A DNA stretch of 35,927 nt from DATCDR01 sp036510575 (GTDB lineage: Bacteria; Actinomycetota; Acidimicrobiia; Acidimicrobiales; Bog-793), in NCBI GenBank assembly GCA_036510575.1, contig DATCDR010000163.1, positions 1 through 35,927 on the forward strand, given 5' to 3'. Positions 1 to 7,016 of this stretch are shown here, in pieces. The translations under genes were made by a program, and so were the position numbers. Each line of letters opens with the position of its first letter. Positions within the stretch are counted from its first letter, which is position 1. A model generated the notes under the pieces. The model ran no database searches, was not told the DNA's origin, and saw only the letters and a program-made list of their open reading frames with translations.

Positions 1-2
1 CC

Positions 3-677
3 CAAGAAGATGCCCTTGACGGGGAGCTCACGGTGCTCGAGAACCTGGTCGTCTACGGCAGGTACTTCGACATTCCGAAGAAGGATGCTCGCCTTCGAGC
101 CGAGCAGCTCCTCGAGTTCGCGCAGCTAAGCGATCGAGCCAAGACCAAGGTGGAAGAGCTCTCCGGCGGCATGAAGCGACGCCTCACCCTCGCCAGGGCG
201 CTCATCTCCTCGCCAGAGATCGTCATTCTCGACGAGCCAACCACCGGGCTTGATCCACAGGCGCGCCACCTCGTCTGGGAGCGGCTGTACCGCTTGAAGC
301 GAGATGGTGTGACGTTGATCCTCACGACGCACTACATGGACGAGGCCGAGCAGCTCTGTGACCGACTCGTCGTGATGGACCACGGTTCGATCGTGGCGAA
401 CGGGCCACCCCGATCGCTGATCGAAGAGCACGTGAGCAAGGAGGTCGTCGAGATCCGACTGCCAGAGGAGAACTACGAGCAGCTGACGCTCGATCTAGGC
501 GACCGCGTGGAGCGGACCGAGATGCTCGCCGACCGGTTTTGCTGTTACACCGACGAGGGTGAGTCGCTCCTTTCCTACGTGAAGTCGCTCGGCTACGCGC
601 CAATCTCCGAGCTCGTACGGAGGGCGTCGCTCGAAGACGTGTTCTTGCTGCTCACCGGCAGGTCTTTGGTCGAGTAG
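3..677 (+). CDS. ABC-2 exporter ATP-binding subunit (5' end off the window)
   Basis: This is the cytoplasmic ATPase of an ABC-2 (NodI/DrrA-like) exporter. The reading frame is open to the left edge, so the Walker A loop and true start lie outside. The first visible codons give a Q-loop (PQED). Counting from the methionine at 33, the signature LSGGMKR is at residues 43-49, Walker B with the catalytic glutamate (IVILDEP) at 63-69, the D-loop follows, and the switch histidine of TTH is residue 100. The last 90 residues form the variable C-terminal part common in this family. The stop is two bases before the first permease gene, and the second permease overlaps the first, so the three form one operon. 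NodI/DrrA-type exporters move lipids, polysaccharides or drugs. The substrate cannot be told from this sequence. Confidence 0.93.
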   Translation, partial: QEDALDGELTVLENLVVYGRYFDIPKKDARLRAEQLLEFAQLSDRAKTKVEELSGGMKRRLTLARALISSPEIVILDEPTTGLDPQARHLVWERLYRLKRDGVTLILTTHYMDEAEQLCDRLVVMDHGSIVANGPPRSLIEEHVSKEVVEIRLPEENYEQLTLDLGDRVERTEMLADRFCCYTDEGESLLSYVKSLGYAPISELVRRASLEDVFLLLTGRSLVE

Positions 678-679
678 TC

Positions 680-1510
680 ATGGCAACCAACGAGATCTCA
701 TTTCGACCGGGGATCCTTGCCGGCGCGCATCGAGTGCGCTGGACGAGATCCCTGTCGTATTTCTTTCTGCAGTACCGCCGGACCTGGGTGAGCTCGCTGG
801 CGTCCAACTTCGTCTACCCGACGCTCTATCTGACCGCGATGGGCGTCGGTCTCGGGCACTTGGTGAGTGCTCACGTCGGCGCGCACGCCGCGACGCTCGG
901 TGGGATCTCCTACCTCTCGTTCCTCGCTCCAGGGGTGCTCGCCAGCTCAGCGATGCAGGTGGGGGTGCAAGAGTCGACCTATCCAGTCCTTGGCGCGATC
1001 AGGTGGACGTACGCCTACGTGGCGATGGTCGCTAGCCCGCTTCGGGTGACCGACGTGCTGCGAGGGCAGCTGGCGTTCATCGCTTTCCGGCTGCTTTTGA
1101 CATGTGGGACCTTCACGCTCGTAGCTACCGCCTTTGGAGCGATTCACTCCCCAGAGGCGGTGCTCGCGGTGCCAGCGGCGGTGCTCTGCGGGCTCGCATT
1201 CGCGGCCCCGATCGCCGCCTTCGCCGCGAAACAGGACTACGACGGTGGCTTCCCGGTGTTGAACCGCCTGATCGTCATCCCGTTGTTTCTCTTCTCGGGC
1301 ACGTTCTTTCCGGTTCACCAGCTGCCGACGGTGTTGCAATGGATCGCGGTCGCGACCCCGCTCTACCACGGCGTCGCGCTCTCGCGGTCATTGGCTCTCG
1401 GCCATGGGCTCACCTGGGTGTCGCTCGTGCATGTCGCGTACCTCGGCACGCTCGCGGCGCTCGGCTACGCCTGGGCGACGCGGACCTTCCAAGCCAGGCT
1501 CGCCAAATGA
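680..1510 (+). CDS. ABC-2 type permease, first subunit (NodJ-like)
   Basis: A 276-residue integral membrane protein with about six hydrophobic segments, the normal length for an ABC-2 permease. The ATG is two bases after the ATPase stop. The motif LAPGVLASSAM and the late FSGTFFPVHQLP segment are typical of the NodJ/DrrB branch. Both recur in the next gene (VAPGLLASSAM and FSGTFFQLSVYP), so the two permeases are paralogues that probably form a heterodimeric channel driven by the ATPase. Its end overlaps the next start by four bases (ATGA). The substrate is unknown. Confidence 0.9.
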   Translation: MATNEISFRPGILAGAHRVRWTRSLSYFFLQYRRTWVSSLASNFVYPTLYLTAMGVGLGHLVSAHVGAHAATLGGISYLSFLAPGVLASSAMQVGVQESTYPVLGAIRWTYAYVAMVASPLRVTDVLRGQLAFIAFRLLLTCGTFTLVATAFGAIHSPEAVLAVPAAVLCGLAFAAPIAAFAAKQDYDGGFPVLNRLIVIPLFLFSGTFFPVHQLPTVLQWIAVATPLYHGVALSRSLALGHGLTWVSLVHVAYLGTLAALGYAWATRTFQARLAK

Positions 1511-2322
1511 CGGTCGCATCGATCACCGGCTATCTGCGCACCACCCCGATCGCGCTAGCGAGCGGTCGTCGTGCTGTGCACATGCTCGAGCGAAACATCA
1601 CCGTTTACAAGCGGGGCTGGGTCTTTATCGTCTCCGGCTTCTTCGAGCCGTTCTTCTATTTGTTGAGCATCGGCCTCGGCCTCAGTCATCTCGTCGGCGG
1701 CGTGCGAGTCGGCAGCGTCGTGGTGCCTTACGCGCACTTCGTGGCGCCGGGCCTGCTCGCCAGCTCGGCGATGAACGGCGCGATTTTGGACACGACCTAC
1801 AACCTGTTTTTCAAGCTGAAGGTCACCAAGATCTACGAGGCGGTGCTCGCGACGCCGCTATCTAGTGGCGATGTCGCACTCGGCGAGATCGGATGGGCGA
1901 TCAGTAGGGGCGCGCTCTACTCCACCGGTTTTCTCGGCGTGATGGCGAGCTTCGGGCTCATCACCTCGCCATGGGCGCTGGCGTGTCTTCCCGTAGCGGT
2001 CCTTGTGAGCCTCGCCTTCGCGGCTACTGGGGCGGCGATCACCTCGTTCATGCGAACCTGGCAGGACCTTTCGGTCGTCGCGCTCGCGGTGTTGCCGATG
2101 TTTCTGTTCTCGGGGACCTTCTTCCAGCTCTCGGTCTACCCGCACGCGGTTGGCACGGTCATTTCGCTCACCCCCCTCTACCAGGGTGTTGTGACGCTCC
2201 GAGCGCTGTGTACGGGAGTGGTTTCACCGAGCATCCTCTGGCACGTCGGCTATCTCGCCGTAATGGGTGTCGTCGGGGTGCTCGTGCTGTCGTCTCGCCT
2301 CGAGCGGCTACTCACCCGCTAA
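1507..2322 (+). CDS. ABC-2 type permease, second subunit (NodJ-like)
   Basis: A 271-residue polytopic permease, paralogous to the gene before it. I start it at the ATG at 1507 because this overlaps the upstream TGA in an ATGA junction, the usual sign of translational coupling. A longer in-frame reading exists upstream, but it lies wholly inside the first permease and gives Arg-rich non-membrane sequence. The N-terminus is hydrophilic and the first membrane span begins near residue 35. VAPGLLASSAM and FSGTFFQLSVYP match the first permease. It is the last gene of the exporter operon. Confidence 0.9.
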   Translation: MTVASITGYLRTTPIALASGRRAVHMLERNITVYKRGWVFIVSGFFEPFFYLLSIGLGLSHLVGGVRVGSVVVPYAHFVAPGLLASSAMNGAILDTTYNLFFKLKVTKIYEAVLATPLSSGDVALGEIGWAISRGALYSTGFLGVMASFGLITSPWALACLPVAVLVSLAFAATGAAITSFMRTWQDLSVVALAVLPMFLFSGTFFQLSVYPHAVGTVISLTPLYQGVVTLRALCTGVVSPSILWHVGYLAVMGVVGVLVLSSRLERLLTR

Positions 2323-2500
2323 ATCCGAGTTGCTCAAAAGAGCGATCGAGCAGGGGAGGTCCTGTTTGGTCCGGAGGCGTCGGCGTCTCGTGGCTGGAGA
2401 ACTCCTCGCAGAGCAGCGCAGAAAGTCCATACGATGAGTCTTCCGGGTGCGGGGGCTCTCCAAGAGCTCTCGCGCACATGTACCAGCCGAGGGGGAAGCA
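2323..2500. other. Intergenic region between exporter operon and SDR gene
   Basis: These 178 bases hold no convincing gene or tRNA. A TACGAT hexamer at 2430-2435 could be a -10 element for the SDR gene, with no good -35. A 5-bp hairpin at 2455-2467 (GCTCT, loop CCA, AGAGC) is too weak to call a terminator. Confidence 0.4.
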
Positions 2501-3253
2501 ATGCCGGGTCGTTTCGAGGGAAAAGTTGGTGTCGTCACTGGTGGTGCGAACGGATTCGGTGAAGCTGTCGCCGAACGTTTGGTCGCCGACGGTGCCTCAG
2601 TGGTGCTCGTCGATGTCAATGACAAGGTCCGCGAAGTTGCTTCGAGGCTCGGCGGTCTCGGGGTCGTCGCCGACGTCACCCGGCCAGAGGACGTCGCGCG
2701 CTACGTGAACGAGGCGGTGTCGGCATTTGGTCGCATCGACTTGTTCTTCAACAACGCTGGGATCGAAGGACCTCGCGGATCGTTCGGGGACCTTTCGATC
2801 GAGGACTTCGACCGGGTATTGAACGTGAACGTGCGGGGCGTGTGGCTCGGACTTCATGAGGTGATGCCGGTGATGGAACGCTCCGGTGGCGGCGCGATCG
2901 TCAACACCTCTTCCCAGGCCGGAATCAAAGGTGGACGGAACTTCAGCCCCTACATCACCTCCAAGCATGCGGTCGTTGGAATCACGAGGTGCGCTGCCCT
3001 AGAGGGTGCCCCGAACAACATCCGCTGCAACGCCATCTGCCCTGGACTGATCGATACCGAGATGCTCCGACGGCTCGGCACCGACGAGAACGGCGACTAC
3101 GCCGCCAACTTGGAGCGAATGGCTGGAACCGTTCCCGCAGGGGTTCTCGGCACCGCCGAAGAGGTCGCCAACTTCGCGACGTGGCTGCTCTCAGAGGAGG
3201 CGAGCTATATCTCCGGCGGCGTCTTCTTGATCGATGGTGCGCTCAACGCTTAG
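2501..3253 (+). CDS. Short-chain dehydrogenase/reductase
   Basis: A classical SDR of 250 residues that oxidises or reduces an alcohol/ketone with a nicotinamide cofactor. The glycine-rich cofactor loop TGGANGFG is at residues 13-20. Asp38 ends the second strand and favours NAD(H) over NADP(H). NNAG is at 84-87, and the catalytic set is Asn110, Ser138, Tyr151 and Lys155 (YITSK). The start at 2501 is chosen for the GGGGGAAG ribosome site just upstream and because the fold begins within ten residues. An upstream in-frame start adds only non-family sequence. It lies beside a Rieske oxygenase cluster but converges with the MarR gene, so a role as diol or alcohol dehydrogenase in that pathway is possible and unproven. 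Confidence 0.92.
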   Translation: MPGRFEGKVGVVTGGANGFGEAVAERLVADGASVVLVDVNDKVREVASRLGGLGVVADVTRPEDVARYVNEAVSAFGRIDLFFNNAGIEGPRGSFGDLSIEDFDRVLNVNVRGVWLGLHEVMPVMERSGGGAIVNTSSQAGIKGGRNFSPYITSKHAVVGITRCAALEGAPNNIRCNAICPGLIDTEMLRRLGTDENGDYAANLERMAGTVPAGVLGTAEEVANFATWLLSEEASYISGGVFLIDGALNA

Positions 3254-3298
3254 GGGCAATCCCACCGGGAGCGCTCGAGCATGCCGGCCGGCTACCTA

Positions 3299-3739
3299 TC
3301 AGACGTCGGTGACGTCGGCCTCGGCGGCAGACACGAAGCTACGAAGGGCCTCGAGGAACGGCGAACGGAGCTCTTCGGGGACGAGATCCAACATCTTTAG
3401 GTGCAGCTCTCCGATAGCTGGAAAGAGCCCTCGCACGAGTGCGGCGCCGTCGGGGGTGAGCGAGAGCAGATAACGGCGGCGATCGCCCTGATCGCGTTGC
3501 CGCTCGATCAACCCGTGGCGAGCAAGTCGCTCGATGAGCTCGGCACCCGTTGAGCGGTCGAGGCGAGCGAGCTCGGTAGCGGTGCGCTGGTCGACGTTCG
3601 GTGCGGACTCGAGCACGAAGAGCAGCTGGAACTGTGGAGAGGTGACCTCCTCGGAGACGGTCGCGTTCCACATGCGGGTATGGATCTGTTGCGCGAGCCT
3701 GATCAGGTGGCCTACGTGCGGTGGGGGTGGTTCGGGCAT
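3299..3739 (-). CDS. MarR-family transcriptional regulator
   Basis: A 146-residue winged-helix regulator. The helix-turn-helix spans the TELARLDRSTGAELIERLARH region and the wing is DQGDRRRYLLSLT, with the Asp-x-Arg pattern typical of MarR proteins. The start ATG at 3739 has a GGAG about five bases upstream. It is divergent from the Rieske oxygenase gene across a 182-base region, the usual arrangement for a MarR repressor controlling an aromatic-degradation gene and its own promoter, with an aromatic acid as likely inducer. That role is inferred from position. Confidence 0.9.
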   Translation of the reverse strand: MPEPPPPHVGHLIRLAQQIHTRMWNATVSEEVTSPQFQLLFVLESAPNVDQRTATELARLDRSTGAELIERLARHGLIERQRDQGDRRRYLLSLTPDGAALVRGLFPAIGELHLKMLDLVPEELRSPFLEALRSFVSAAEADVTDV

Positions 3740-3852
3740 CGTGCTCCAGGTGTCTTCTGATCGGGCAGCGGTCGTGGCGGCGGCGCCGCTTACTCGGCCG
3801 TCACGCTACCTGGGGCCGGTGCGGTGGTCCCGAAAAATACTCCGTAACCGGA

Positions 3853-3881
3853 TTGTCCGAACACAGACGATGGTTTATCGT
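3853..3881 (+). promoter_or_regulatory. Possible promoter and operator for the Rieske cluster
   Basis: TTGTCC at 3853-3858 and TATCGT at 3876-3881 are separated by 17 bases and each match four of six consensus positions. An inverted repeat ACGAT-N5-ATCGT occupies 3867-3881 and covers the -10, so a bound MarR dimer would block the promoter. The arms are short and chance cannot be excluded. Confidence 0.35.
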
Positions 3882-3921
3882 TGCCGTAGCGCTACTTCGC
3901 CGAGCTGAATCGAGGGGATCG

Positions 3922-5196
3922 ATGCTCTCCAGGGCCGACAACGAACTGATCACCCGAACGGGTCCAGGCACCGGGATGGGGGAGCTCTTCCGACGATTCT
4001 GGGTGCCGGCGCTCCTTTCGAGCGAGCTTCCAGAGCCCGACTGCAACCCGGTCGCGTTCGGGCTGCTCGGTGAGGAGCTGGTTGGCTTTCGAACGACCTC
4101 CGGCAAGGCCGCGATTCTCGAGGCTCGCTGCCCGCACCGGCACGCGAGTCTCTTCTGGGGCAGAAACGAGGAGGAGGGGCTCCGCTGCGCCTATCACGGC
4201 TGGAAGTTCAGCGCCGAGGGCGTATGTCTCGACCAGCCTGCTGAGCCCGCGGACTCGAGGTACAAAGACGCTGTTCGCGCACTCGCCTACGAAGTGCATG
4301 AGGCAGGCGGCATCGTCTGGGTCTACATGGGGCCACGCGACAAGATCCCGGAGTTCCCAGCGTTCGAGTGGACGTTGCTGAACGAGGACCAGTTCCTCGT
4401 CACCAAGCGGCTGCAACTTTGCAACTACTTGCAGAACCTCGAAGGCGAACTCGACACGTCGCACGTGAACTTCTTGCACCGGACGAACAGGTCGAGCGAA
4501 GACCCGATCATGCCGCCGGAGAACATCGCGCGAAAGCAGTTCTTCCTCTCCGAGGCGAACTTCGGCATTGTGGCGATGGCACGGAGCGAGACCCCGAACG
4601 ACGAGTACTACTGGCGGATGACGCCGTTCGTGCTGCCGTCGTTCACGATCATCCCCTCCCCGCTCGGCTCGGCGAACACCTTGACCGCCGTCGTCCCCAT
4701 CGACGACGACAACGCCTGGGGCTTCACCGCCACCTGGAATCCAGCTCGCCCGCTCGACGAGGCGGAGATCCTCGGCGTGACCGGTGGCGAGGGTGTCCAC
4801 GTGCACGTCGATCCCGCGACCTGGTTGCCGCTCGCGAACAAGACGAACAACTACCTGATCGACCGCGAGCTGCAACGCACGAGGAGCTTCACCGGGATCT
4901 TCGGCATTCGAAATCAGGACCTCGCCGTCCAAGAGAACCAGGACGGCACGATCTGCCGGCGCGATGAGGAGCACCTCGGCGTCACGGATCGGGGAATCGT
5001 CGGCATGCGCCGGCTACTCCTCACGCTCGCAAAGAACCTCCAAAAAGGAGAGGAGCCTCGCCACCTCCAGCACCCCGATGCGTTCCGGGCGCGCTCGGTA
5101 GCGATCGACGCGCCAAGAAGCGTCGACCCGGTGGCGCTGTTTTTGAGCGCGCAACCAGAGAGCGTGGACGCGGCCTCGCTTGGAAGCGCGTACTAA
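3922..5196 (+). CDS. Rieske non-haem iron oxygenase, phthalate 4,5-dioxygenase type
   Basis: Oxygenase component of an aromatic ring-hydroxylating or O-demethylating system, 424 residues. The Rieske [2Fe-2S] ligands are Cys70-Pro-His72 and Cys89-x2-His92 (CPHR, then CAYHGW). The mononuclear iron site shows the family pattern around residues 168-186: Asn168, LEGELD with Asp178, and the ligands His181 and His186 in SHVNFLH. Length and motif spacing fit the phthalate 4,5-dioxygenase (Pht3-like) alpha-only class. I start at ATG 3922, which has GAGGGG just upstream. Longer readings run into the MarR promoter region. No ferredoxin reductase gene is in the window, so the electron donor is elsewhere. 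The end overlaps the next gene by 17 bases. The substrate is not determined. Confidence 0.9.
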   Translation: MLSRADNELITRTGPGTGMGELFRRFWVPALLSSELPEPDCNPVAFGLLGEELVGFRTTSGKAAILEARCPHRHASLFWGRNEEEGLRCAYHGWKFSAEGVCLDQPAEPADSRYKDAVRALAYEVHEAGGIVWVYMGPRDKIPEFPAFEWTLLNEDQFLVTKRLQLCNYLQNLEGELDTSHVNFLHRTNRSSEDPIMPPENIARKQFFLSEANFGIVAMARSETPNDEYYWRMTPFVLPSFTIIPSPLGSANTLTAVVPIDDDNAWGFTATWNPARPLDEAEILGVTGGEGVHVHVDPATWLPLANKTNNYLIDRELQRTRSFTGIFGIRNQDLAVQENQDGTICRRDEEHLGVTDRGIVGMRRLLLTLAKNLQKGEEPRHLQHPDAFRARSVAIDAPRSVDPVALFLSAQPESVDAASLGSAY

Positions 5197-5569
5197 GCGA
5201 CGTGGCGAGCTCAAGAAATTGACCGACGAGCGCGATCGTCCAGAGCCGGAGCGGATCGAGAACCTCCTGCCTGCCACGATCGAAGGCGTCGCCGACCGGC
5301 TGATCTCGTCGCACACGTTCCAGGAGCTTGTCTACCGAGAGTCGGAGATGGACGCCCTGTTCACGCTGGTCGACATCGCGATCAAAACGGCGCGGCACGG
5401 CAACACGATCGGACCTCCGCCCGAGGCAGGCGCGCTGCTCGCCTCACCCGACCTCTACACCATGCGGGACCTGATCTTTGCGGCGCACGACATGACCCAC
5501 GACGATCAAACCGTCGAGGCCGCAGGGCTGCTCCGCGAAGCAGCTGCCATCGCGAGGTCGTGGTCGTAG
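5180..5569 (+). CDS. Unrecognised 129-aa protein coupled to the Rieske oxygenase
   Basis: I do not recognise this family. The TTG start at 5180 lies 17 bases inside the oxygenase gene, which implies translational coupling. The first 25 residues are highly charged (Lys/Arg/Glu/Asp). The rest looks mainly helical and amphipathic, with no signal peptide, membrane span or cysteine pair. A His/Asp-rich stretch (AHDMTHDDQ) near residue 100 could bind metal, but that is only a guess. It is not a ring-hydroxylating dioxygenase beta subunit, which is longer (about 160-190 residues) and has an NTF2-like fold with different sequence. Position between the oxygenase and the aldolase-fold gene suggests an accessory role in the same pathway. 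Confidence 0.75.
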   Translation: MEARTKRRGELKKLTDERDRPEPERIENLLPATIEGVADRLISSHTFQELVYRESEMDALFTLVDIAIKTARHGNTIGPPPEAGALLASPDLYTMRDLIFAAHDMTHDDQTVEAAGLLREAAAIARSWS

Positions 5570-5624
5570 TAGACCAATCCGGGGCGATCGACGAGCGATC
5601 GGAACGGAATGCGATGGGGGAGCA

Positions 5625-6401
5625 ATGGCCTTCGAAGAGACGAAGCGGCAGGTCGCGGTAGGAAACAGGGTGCTCCACCACATTGGGCTCACCGACGGGA
5701 TCACGCTTGCGCTCGGACACGTGAGCATGCGTGTCCCAGGCGAGCCGGACCGGTTCATCGTAAAGGGCAGGGGCTACGCGGTCGACGTGTTGCCGGTTGT
5801 TCGCGGCGAGGACATGATCGTTTGTGATCTCGACGGCGCAATGGTCGAAGGCCCGCCAGGGGGCATGCCTTGTTTCGAGGTGAAGATCCACTCCGCGATC
5901 TACAAGAACCACCCCGAGGTGGACTCGGTCGTGCATGTGCACCCGCGCTACACCGTGCTCATGAGCGTGCTCGGCGTGCCGCTCGTGCCGATGTGCCAAG
6001 AGGGGGCGAACCTCGTCCGCACCCCGGTACCGATGTGGACCCATACGCGTCTCGTTGTCACCGATGAAGATGGCGAGGGTCTCTCGCGCCTGATCGGCGA
6101 CTCACCGGTGGCGATGTTGCCTGGTCATGGCGCGGTGGCTACCGGGACGAGCATCTCGCGTTCGATTGCAAACGTCTACGCCCTCGAGGAGCAGGCGAGG
6201 ATGAACTACCTCGCCGTAGCGGCGTCGGGGCCGGATCACCCGAGAATCTCCGAGGAGTTCCTGGCGGAGGTAGATGCGACCCCGACGGTTCGGGACCTCC
6301 CGCACTTCGCGTCCAGCTTGCCGCCGACCTCGAGCGCAGTGCCTGATCCAGGTGCTGGCCCCTACCTCTACTGGTCGTCACTGGTCGAAGCAGGAGCGTG
6401 A
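5625..6401 (+). CDS. Class II aldolase/adducin-family protein, possible aromatic acid decarboxylase
   Basis: A 258-residue protein of the fuculose-phosphate aldolase/adducin fold. Family landmarks are present: GHVS at 31-34, the acid-base candidate Glu85 (CFEVKIH), zinc ligands His104 and His106 (VVHVHP), and His168 in LPGHG. Besides sugar aldolases, the family includes non-oxidative aromatic decarboxylases such as 3,4-dihydroxyphthalate decarboxylase (PhtC) and the p-cumate pathway enzyme CmtD. Because it follows a phthalate-type Rieske oxygenase, a decarboxylase acting after ring hydroxylation is the best guess. The ATG at 5625 has GGGGGAG upstream. It lies 55 bases after the 129-aa gene and is probably in the same operon. 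Confidence 0.85.
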   Translation: MAFEETKRQVAVGNRVLHHIGLTDGITLALGHVSMRVPGEPDRFIVKGRGYAVDVLPVVRGEDMIVCDLDGAMVEGPPGGMPCFEVKIHSAIYKNHPEVDSVVHVHPRYTVLMSVLGVPLVPMCQEGANLVRTPVPMWTHTRLVVTDEDGEGLSRLIGDSPVAMLPGHGAVATGTSISRSIANVYALEEQARMNYLAVAASGPDHPRISEEFLAEVDATPTVRDLPHFASSLPPTSSAVPDPGAGPYLYWSSLVEAGA

Positions 6402-6402
6402 C

Positions 6403-6421
6403 GCCGGGGTGTCGCCTTGGC
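6403..6421. terminator. Weak hairpin between convergent genes
   Basis: GCCGGGG and CCTTGGC can pair over a five-base loop, with two G-U pairs in the plus-strand RNA. It directly follows the aldolase-fold stop and faces the stop of the thioredoxin gene. There is no T-run, so this is only a candidate. Confidence 0.28.
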
Positions 6422-6436
6422 GCGGCGGCTGAAGTC

Positions 6437-7003
6437 TTAGGAGGAGGCGAGCGCGGCGGCGCCCTGTTTTTGCAGCTCCGCGAGCGTTAAGGCGCCGACT
6501 GCCTCGCTCACGATCCGTCCGTCGCCCGAGACGAAGAACGTCACCGGAAGCGGGTCGACACCGAAGGCGGTGGCGACGGCCAATTTGCTGGTGTCGATGA
6601 GCACCGGATACTTCGCGCCCGCCTTCGCGAGCAGGCGCCGTGAGGTGGCGAGCGAGGGGTCGTCGGTGTCGATCCCGACGAGTGATATCCCCGCCGGCTT
6701 TTGTCGCGAGTAGGCGCCGAAGGCGTCGAGCTCCTTTAAGCAGATCGGGCACCACGACGCGAAGAAGTTGATGATCGCGGGCTTGCCGTGCACCAGTGCT
6801 GCGAGCGTCTCACGCTTTGTTCCCGAGATCTCGTCGAGGGCGAACTTCGTCGGTGCGACCGAGCCAATGTGGAGCGTCGCCGAGGCGATCGAGTTCGTGT
6901 TGTCGGCCGAACTCGGGTGGTAGCGAACTGCGATGACGACGGCGAAGATCACCAGCGCGAGCAGTGATACAGAAGCGCTGATGAGCGGAGCTCGATGGTG
7001 CAA
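6437..7003 (-). CDS. TlpA/ResA-like membrane-anchored thioredoxin
   Basis: An extracytoplasmic thiol-disulfide protein of about 188 residues. One N-terminal membrane anchor (about residues 8-27) precedes a thioredoxin fold with the redox motif WCPIC (Cys85 and Cys88) and the cis-proline loop DPLPVTF (Pro153). ResA/TlpA proteins reduce disulfides in cytochrome c maturation or in exported proteins. I prefer the TTG at 7003, which lies just after the transketolase stop, has AGGCGG nine bases upstream and places the anchor near the N-terminus. A longer reading from 7051 would overlap the transketolase gene by 35 bases and add an Arg-rich stretch. It is probably co-transcribed with the transketolase. 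Confidence 0.82.
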   Translation of the reverse strand: MHHRAPLISASVSLLALVIFAVVIAVRYHPSSADNTNSIASATLHIGSVAPTKFALDEISGTKRETLAALVHGKPAIINFFASWCPICLKELDAFGAYSRQKPAGISLVGIDTDDPSLATSRRLLAKAGAKYPVLIDTSKLAVATAFGVDPLPVTFFVSGDGRIVSEAVGALTLAELQKQGAAALASS

Positions 7004-7016
7004 TGTCGCTAACCGC

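Noticed and set aside
3892..4974. Long minus-strand reading frame opposite the Rieske gene
   Set aside because: It is the complement of a gene with intact catalytic motifs, gives Val/Arg/Asp/Glu-rich sequence with no domain, and has no ribosome site.
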